Origin: Cydia pomonella
Lineage: Eukaryota; Arthropoda; Insecta; Lepidoptera; Tortricidae
Assembly (NCBI RefSeq): GCF_033807575.1
Contig: NC_084725.1
Location: 9,583,001 to 9,647,000 of the forward strand
DNA: 64,000 nt
Direction of reading: 5' to 3'
In this document: positions 58,410-64,000 of the stretch, one piece after another
How positions within the stretch are numbered: the first letter of the stretch is position 1
Layout: every line of letters begins with the position of its first letter
The notes under the pieces: generated by a model
Database searches by the model: none
Seen by the model: only the letters and a program-made list of their open reading frames with translations
Told to the model about the DNA's origin: nothing
Translations under genes and position numbers: made by a program

Positions 58410-58759
58410 TAGTTTTCCGATGAGCTAGTCTTCTTGCTACACGGCGATTCACATCTTCGTGCTTTGTCTCCGAATCTGAAGTGATATCTGCACAGCCATC
58501 CAGGATCACCGGGCTTGCGTGAAGTTCCATGCGCCGACATAGATCTCGAACGGGAACGGCTGCGAGAGCGAAAGGGACGGCGATAGCGTTGCCGGCCGCC
58601 GGACCGAAGGGCTGCAATTTCGAGTGTTAAATTGTCGAGCTTCTGGGATAACTTCTCAAAAAATGTGTTTTCGCTGCTTTGCGGGGCTTGAAAATCTGTG
58701 GCTCGTGTGACTGCAGGAACGGTGACTGGCTCGGCGTGCTCTAACATCTTGTCGGCCAT
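58409..58759 (-). pseudogene. gag: Capsid-deleted Gag of element B
   Basis: A 116-codon frame starting four bases after the primer site. It contains a helical stretch with coiled-coil character (FFEKLSQKLDNLTLEIAALR, 33-52), an Arg/Ser repeat tract (RSRSRSRSRS, about 64-73) and the CHCC zinc site C90-X2-H93-X9-C103-X3-C107. Gag proteins of this clade are normally several hundred residues long with a capsid region before the zinc site. Here almost the whole N-terminal two thirds is missing, while the reading frame and zinc site are kept. This is best explained by an internal deletion joining the leader to the C-terminal part. It could bind RNA but not build particles. Confidence 0.8.
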
Positions 58760-58762
58760 GGC

Positions 58763-58780
58763 ATCACGTCGGGGTCACCA
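58763..58780 (-). other. Primer binding site, tRNA-Trp type
   Basis: On the minus strand TGGTGACCCCGACGTGAT begins two bases after the 5' LTR. It is complementary over 18 bases to the 3' end of eukaryotic tRNA-Trp (...ATCACGTCGGGGTCACCA), the primer known for the CsRn1 clade. The tRNA sequence is from memory. Confidence 0.85.
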
Positions 58781-58782
58781 AA

Positions 58783-59178
58783 TATGGGGGTCCAGGCAGG
58801 AGGAGTCAAGTGTAAACAGCGGTATAGTCAGTTAAATAATGAACATTTATTGAAACGTATCGTCGTCTTATATACAATTCCTAAACGTACGAAAAAATAG
58901 AAAGATAGGTATCTTAGAACTACAGAATCTAATCTACCCTTTTACGTAAATCGCACCTCTCTAGAGTGCGATGGCATATCTTGTATCCCGCTCACAATCG
59001 CCGGTTGCATGAAGTGGGTAGTAAAAAATACAGCAATTCAGGACTACCGCAGAGAATGTCGCTTGCGAGAGTAGCACGCCCTGTCTTCCATCTCGCTCCA
59101 ACCGCTGCATAAATACGTGCGCGCCGCCTGCGCGCGCCTCAGTTGCGTCCGGCCGTCGATGCGAGCGCATGTCCCATA
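58783..59178 (-). repeat. 5' LTR of element B
   Basis: 396 bp with the same termini and, by direct reading, the same sequence as 54932-55327. It drives transcription toward lower coordinates. Confidence 0.92.
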
Positions 59179-59182
59179 CTCG
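59179..59182. repeat. Target site duplication CTCG (right) of element B
   Basis: CTCG immediately after the LTR, matching 54928-54931. Confidence 0.8.
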
Positions 59183-60304
59183 TAAATGTCACAAGAAAAA
59201 AATGTAATGTCATGAGAACAGAGACAGGTGATACTAATGGGGAATTGCATCGGGCAATATTCCTTGCAATTCTATTTTTATAGCAAATTACACGTACAAG
59301 TGCAAGGCGTCCCATGGAGTCATGCTCATGGCCAAGTATGGATATGTAGGTCAACAATAGACAAGTGTTCAATCATTTCTTATTGCTATCCTTATTACCA
59401 TCCACCTGGTAATTGCCGAAGGCAATGAACCTCACAATCGTAAATAACTGAATTAACTTATTAAGTTCAGGCAAGTATAATTTATGAATGTGTTAACAGT
59501 TTTACTTTGTACGCAAATCGATATCGTAAGGCACAGTGTGTTGGATTAGAATTCTAATCGAGTTTCAAACCATCAGAACATAAAACGGGAAATAGCGATC
59601 GTGAATAAACTATATCAAATATTAATACAATACTCGAGAAGGACATTGAACTAATGTCATTGACTGGATTGGGTTATTATGCACATGAAGATATTGATCA
59701 TAAACAGAACAGCACATACAACGATTTATAGTGCTTAGGAAATGTAATGTGCAAAACAAATCAAATAAGATAAAGGATGATGATGCAAATGATAATGTTG
59801 CAAGTACGCAAACAACGATAGTAGGACAAGATTTATTTACACTCCTTCGCCTTCAAAAAGGTCGGTGCTGTGTCAATAAATCTCATTTCCAATCTCACAA
59901 TGAGACAACACGGTGACAAGTTTATAGTGTTATTTTTGACAGGAAAGAGTGAGGTCGCGTCAAGGTGACGCATTGTTTGAACACGTCAAATTTGATGAAG
60001 CGTAGAATATAATGAACACATTCACTTTTCATTAGTTTGTCTTTATGGATGAGTGTAGGAACAAGTAAACGATGCCGTATATCGATTGACATAAAGCAAT
60101 TCAAAGGCGCTATTTCAGTTTCGATCAATATTCCAGGCAAGCAATAATTATCGACAATGTTTTGAAATTCGGTGACGACATAGTCGTTCGAAGCGTTATC
60201 AATGTACAATCAATTTAGATGTTAACACCATCATAAAACACTGTCTGGTAAGACTTTGTAACGATAAGGATTTTTTATAACAACCCTATGAATTTCTTCC
60301 TAAA
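59183..60304. other. Non-coding spacer
   Basis: About 1.1 kb inside the inferred PMCA intron with no gene recognised. Open frames at 59731-59916 and 59922-60209 have no domain. Confidence 0.5.
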
Positions 60305-60402
60305 GGGCATGGCACACTGCGTCCGGCGCTCTAACACGCGCATAGCGTTGTCTCGTTTAAATTTCGGAGCGACGTACGAATCGGACGCAGTGTGCCATGC
60401 CC
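60305..60402. mobile_element. 98-bp MITE with 21-bp perfect TIRs
   Basis: GGGCATGGCACACTGCGTCCG (60305-60325, first 20 bases quoted plus G) is the exact inverse complement of 60382-60402. The 56-bp interior is non-coding. It lies about 840 bp downstream of the PMCA exon in its intron. The target duplication is unclear. Confidence 0.8.
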
Positions 60403-61238
60403 CTAACCTAAGTATGAGCATTCGGTTTTATTTTACACTGTAGCTTACAAAGTGTTATTGGATATCGTGAAATTATTGGATTTATTGGCAATAACAGTGT
60501 TGTATCCGTAGGTAGACATTACAATTTCATGACATAGGTTTACTGGATGCGGCGGTTCGTAGGGATCGTTAAAGACGGAAAATAGGGAAGATTATTTTCG
60601 TATTCAACTGTTGTAATTCTCATTACACTTTGAGGAAAATTACTCCAGCTACGAGTAGGCGTTAAAGCGTTGGTAGAATCGATCATGATCTCGAATTTCA
60701 TGAAAAGATTTCGGGTGACTTTGATGTGTTTTGTCTACGCCGCTATTTCGAGAAAAATATCGAGACTTCTGAAGAATAAAGCGTTCTTAGATGATACTAA
60801 TACATATCCTTGTTTAAAAAATCTCAATTTTTAGCTACGACATAGCCACACCATCAATAATACTGATCAAAATTATGTTGTTATAATTCCTAGCCAAAAA
60901 ATATCAAGTTTTATAAGCAAACAGCAAACACGACATGTTTTCGTCACGTTTGTCTTCAGTCATTCCACAAATTGTTTGGCTAATGTCAACTTGATGGCTA
61001 ATGACCCTTATGATTTCTACTCGCTAATATCCTCAGAATTATGGTCGAATTACCAATGAATCGATTGAATGATTGGTATGTGATATGTTTACGTCAAAAT
61101 GTGTTTATTAATGAAAGAACGTCTCTTATACAATAGTAGAAAAAGATAGGGAGCGATATAGAAGAGCTGTTTTGATCTGTAAGAGCCCTATCTCACCTCA
61201 GGTATGAAAGTAGGTACTTGAAGTTATTGAAGACTTAC
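60403..61238 (-). other. Start of the PMCA intron
   Basis: Begins, on the minus strand, with the splice donor GTAAGT (61238-61233) directly after the coding exon. The rest of this stretch holds no recognisable gene or repeat. Confidence 0.7.
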
Positions 61239-61446
61239 CATCTGTGGGCGAGGTGTACAGCTTCTTGCACAACTCCTGCGGACCGCCGAGCGCGTTGATC
61301 TTGGCCAGGCCCTCGGCGCCGCGCGTTTCCATCAGCTCGCGCAGCTGCCGAAGGCTGACGCCGTACTGCGCCGGCCGCCCCTCGACCGTCGCCATGGTGC
61401 CGGGCTTGCGGCCGCCGCCCGCACCACGCCCGACAACCCTCTAGCT
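61239..61446 (-). CDS. PMCA: Plasma-membrane Ca2+-transporting ATPase, first coding exon
   Basis: The encoded P-type ATPase pumps Ca2+ out of the cell across the plasma membrane; this exon supplies only part of its cytosolic N-terminal region. Coding runs from ATG at 61395 to 61239: 52 codons plus one base (phase 1). The peptide contains GRPAQYGVSLRQLRELMETR and GGPQELCKKLYTSPTD, a close match to the conserved start of insect PMCA proteins. The donor GTAAGT follows at 61238-61233. Upstream of the ATG are 51 bases of GC-rich 5'UTR (61446-61396) preceded by a pyrimidine-rich tract and TTGCAG, a good acceptor, so an earlier non-coding exon must lie further right. The ATG context (GGCACCATGG) is favourable. 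The exon is far more GC-rich than its surroundings. No further PMCA exon was recognised in the window. Confidence 0.88.
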
Positions 61447-64000
61447 CTGCAACAATAACAGGAAATGTTAACGTCGTCCTGGAAAACTATGATCAAAGTT
61501 TTGGTCTTCTATTGGTGTAGTTGCTCTCCTAAAGTGACAGACGATGAAAGGAAGTCTATAGAATGTTGTATTATAGATCATTGCTCGTAACAGACGTATA
61601 AACAAGTACTTCGTGGCTTTTCATGGCGGTAATAAAGGGCGACATTCACACTAAAGTCCAATCAATACATTATAGAAATAAATAATGTAAGACTACGTAG
61701 GCCCCTTCTATAAACAGTATGACTACAATATTAGAGGCATCTTAAAAATCAAATTCTATAATATCGATTCTGGTGCTAAGCTCGGCTATCGGGATTCTCA
61801 ATATTCGTGTCTGTCAATATTCAGATTCATTGAACCATTCACCAAAACCGCATTGTTGATGCTGTTGCCAAGTCTTTAAGTTTATAGGAAAGCCATCCCT
61901 CTCGTCTATCCCTCCTACTGTCCATATACATACGCTAAGCAGGAGATGTGTACAAGTACAAAAATGACTCGAAAACCTGATACTATGAAACAACTAACAA
62001 GTCAACTAACTTCTATTAGTCAGGATCAGGATAATGACAAATCTAAAAGAAACATTTACCTAACAGTAACCATAGTTAAGTTTAGTCAGATAAAAACAAT
62101 TGTATTAAAGAACCGTGCATAGTTCAACACCGGGAAACTTAACTATAAGACTACAAGAACACGACGAATTTAAATATGAAGACAAAAACAGCCCTAAGTT
62201 GTCTTGCAGAGGACGTAACGTAGTTTATTGGCCATAAAGTTATCCCGCGCCTCAGTGCACCGCCATGCATAATTTACGCGGGGCACGAGTAAACGCTTTA
62301 TTGCGAAAACATAGTGTTATGTGTATCGGAAATATGTTTTTACGAAGGGTAGTTTGGGTTGCAAACCGCATAAGTAGGTTACCGTTTATTGACTTGTGTA
62401 ACCTTAAAAGGAGTAAAATACAACATTTAAGAACCACGTTTTACGTTGTTAACAGTTCTATAATAGAGGAACGCCTCTACTATACATCTTTTGACTATCA
62501 ACGGTAAACACCGTTGACTTTTCGCTGTCATATTCCATCTTTAGTCAGTTTTTGAAAGGTTTCAGAGACAAAATGCATTTGGAAAAATAAAAGTTCATCA
62601 TAATATAGTTTTTATATACTATATACCTACAGTTTTTTTCCAATTCAAGCAAAATAGTTGTCATTTACCAAAAAGGTACAGTTAACGAAAAATGTGGACG
62701 AGGCTTATCTCAAAATACATTGAGGTAATTACACCTTCGTGTCAACATGTTGTTCGGCAGTTGGTCGGTGTAGTTAAAACATTCGTAATTGTCAGTTCCA
62801 TTATTAATTATTGTCCTAACGTAAAACGATAATTTGTTCATTGGTAACTTTGAATCCACCAGTTTCAAACCATGAACATATGTATCAATTTACCGACCAA
62901 TGTTACCCGCGGCGGCCGCGGCACTCTAAAAGAGATCTTTCCCCTTCGTTGCTGATTATTATCAGATGCTACGGAAAAAATCGAGATGACTAAGTGTTGT
63001 TGACCTGCCAGTAAATCCAAATAGGTCACTGAGGTAGTTGTGAAACACGAAATATTCAGAAAGCAAAAGAATTGCCAGAAAATCAGAGCACTAGGCGTAA
63101 TCTAATTAGGATTTTTTTTAATTAAATCTAATTGGGATAGTCTCATCAATTCTTAGCCATAAAGACTGCTAAAGTCAGTAGCAAAGCTATGAATTTGCTA
63201 GATAATCCAACAGCTAAATTCTCAGGTGTGGCGAAGATAGCACTAAAAACACGCGATTCGGTCGTTCATCAGAACTAACTAAAACCATTTCTGCGGCTAG
63301 CGATGAGCAAGAAGCCTATGCTTTAATCCATTGCTATAAGGTTTAGTATCACCTGCTTTCAGCAAGGCTTGTCGCAGATAGATGACCTCCAGATATAATA
63401 AGCTTTGTTTCTTTTATAGATGCTGTTCGCGTATATAATGATTTGTGGGTGGTTTCAGATAGCGTTTTAAACGTACCGCTGTGTATAAATGCCAATTTTC
63501 TTCACTCACTCAAATTGATCTGTATTTTTATAATAAGATTTAGAAAAAAATAAACGAAATAAAACGTATGGTGAGCTGTGAGTAGCACAGCTTAACAAAT
63601 ATTGATCTTTTATTGAATCCCCATGAACATATCGAAAAAGTGTTGTTAAATACCAAATCCGATTCCAGGCACGAACTCGGCAAGCGCATAAGAGACAAAT
63701 TAAACTGTCAGCCACCGCCTATCGACCGCTTTCAACCCGTACTAAAATAACGCGGATATGCCAAAGCTGGCATTGATCGTGGTATTGTTATTTAAAGTAA
63801 TCTCTTTCATTCAACAGTCTATTCATTAACGAGTCACCGTAGCAATGAAACGGTTTTCATTCAATTCAATAGGTGCTACATACTACATGAAACTAAAAGA
63901 ATGCAAATATAAATCGTGCGCTCCGTAAACCGACGAATTAGCACCGGTCTAAAAGGCCGGCATTGTTTAACATCTAAAATCCAAGGCAACCACAGCCTCC
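61447..64000 (-). other. Inferred 5'UTR intron of PMCA
   Basis: Because a splice acceptor abuts 61446, the sequence to its right is inferred to be intron, with the first non-coding exon and promoter here or beyond the window. No donor or promoter could be identified. A GC-rich block CCCGCGGCGGCCGCGGC at about 62907-62923 stands out but has no further support. Open frames at 62265-62507 and 63506-63715 show no domain. Confidence 0.5.

Larger units (their letters stand above)
54932..59178 (-). mobile_element. CsRn1/Kabuki-clade Ty3/Gypsy retrotransposon, element B
   Basis: A 4247-bp minus-strand element with two 396-bp LTRs that read as identical and CTCG duplications. Clade evidence is threefold: a CHCC-type Gag zinc site (C-X2-H-X9-C-X3-C) instead of the usual CCHC knuckle, a primer site complementary to tRNA-Trp, and the PR-RT-RH-IN order. 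These are the published hallmarks of the CsRn1 clade, to which Bombyx Kabuki belongs. Pol is complete but gag lacks its capsid part, so the copy needs particle protein from elsewhere. It shares the orientation of PMCA. Confidence 0.92.

Noticed and set aside
59922..60209. 95-codon minus-strand open frame near the PMCA exon, considered as a further PMCA exon
   Set aside because: Its protein (MYIDNASNDYVVTEFQNIVD...) has no PMCA similarity and lacks the expected phase-1 acceptor arrangement.

Overview
This is an AT-rich (roughly 35-40% GC by eye), intron- and transposon-dominated piece of an insect nuclear genome, almost certainly a moth or butterfly (Lepidoptera). The evidence is: one exon encoding the N-terminus of an insect-type plasma-membrane calcium ATPase with canonical splice sites; Helitron-like elements with the TC..CTAG ends and A|T insertion context of the lepidopteran Lep1 type; a CsRn1/Kabuki-clade LTR retrotransposon; and many foldback MITEs and LINE tails of kinds I recognise from Lepidoptera. 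There are no bacterial-style operons, ribosome binding sites, CRISPR arrays or rRNA genes, and I found no functional tRNA.

Host gene: only one host coding segment is convincing, a minus-strand exon at 61239-61446 carrying the ATG and first 52 codons of PMCA. It has a splice acceptor on its upstream side, so a non-coding exon lies further right, and a GTAAGT donor on its downstream side. No later PMCA exon was recognised to its left, so most or all of positions 1-61238 is inferred to be one very long intron, and 61447-64000 part of a 5'UTR intron.

Transposons, left to right: LINE 3' fragment (about 820-1275); Helitron-like elements (5771-6002; 5' end at 6840); a 196-bp TIR MITE (6403-6598); a 127-bp-period tandem array (7010-7470); foldback MITEs (8044-8179, 8858-8992); a 102-bp tandem duplication (9204-9407); a LINE tail (11463-11566); a tRNA-derived SINE head (about 11868-11935); RTE-type LINE tails (15920-16005, 27427-27478); foldbacks (17117-17346, 17738-17781); a jockey-type LINE 3' end on the minus strand (18404-19260); further MITEs near 20.7 and 22.1 kb; a 45-bp direct repeat pair (27.4/27.9 kb); palindromes at 32.8, 35.6, 36.2 and 37.1 kb.

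The window's two dominant elements are LTR retrotransposons. Element A (37551-45684, plus strand) is an 8.1-kb Ty3/Gypsy element with 1325-bp LTRs that read as identical, 4-bp AGGT target duplications, a tRNA-Lys-like primer site, gag, and a pol in the -1 frame behind an A AAA AAC slippery heptamer placed directly before the gag stop. Element B (54932-59178, minus strand) has 396-bp identical LTRs, CTCG duplications, a tRNA-Trp primer site, an intact 1023-codon pol and a gag that has lost its capsid region. Between and around them are a 256-bp hAT MITE (46750-47005) and a 1576-bp hAT element with a perfect 8-bp target duplication (52821-54396).

I see no new defence, biosynthetic or signalling system. 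The points most worth a second look are the frameshift cassette of element A, the capsid-less but recently moved element B, and the isolated PMCA exon in front of an apparently >61-kb transposon-filled intron.
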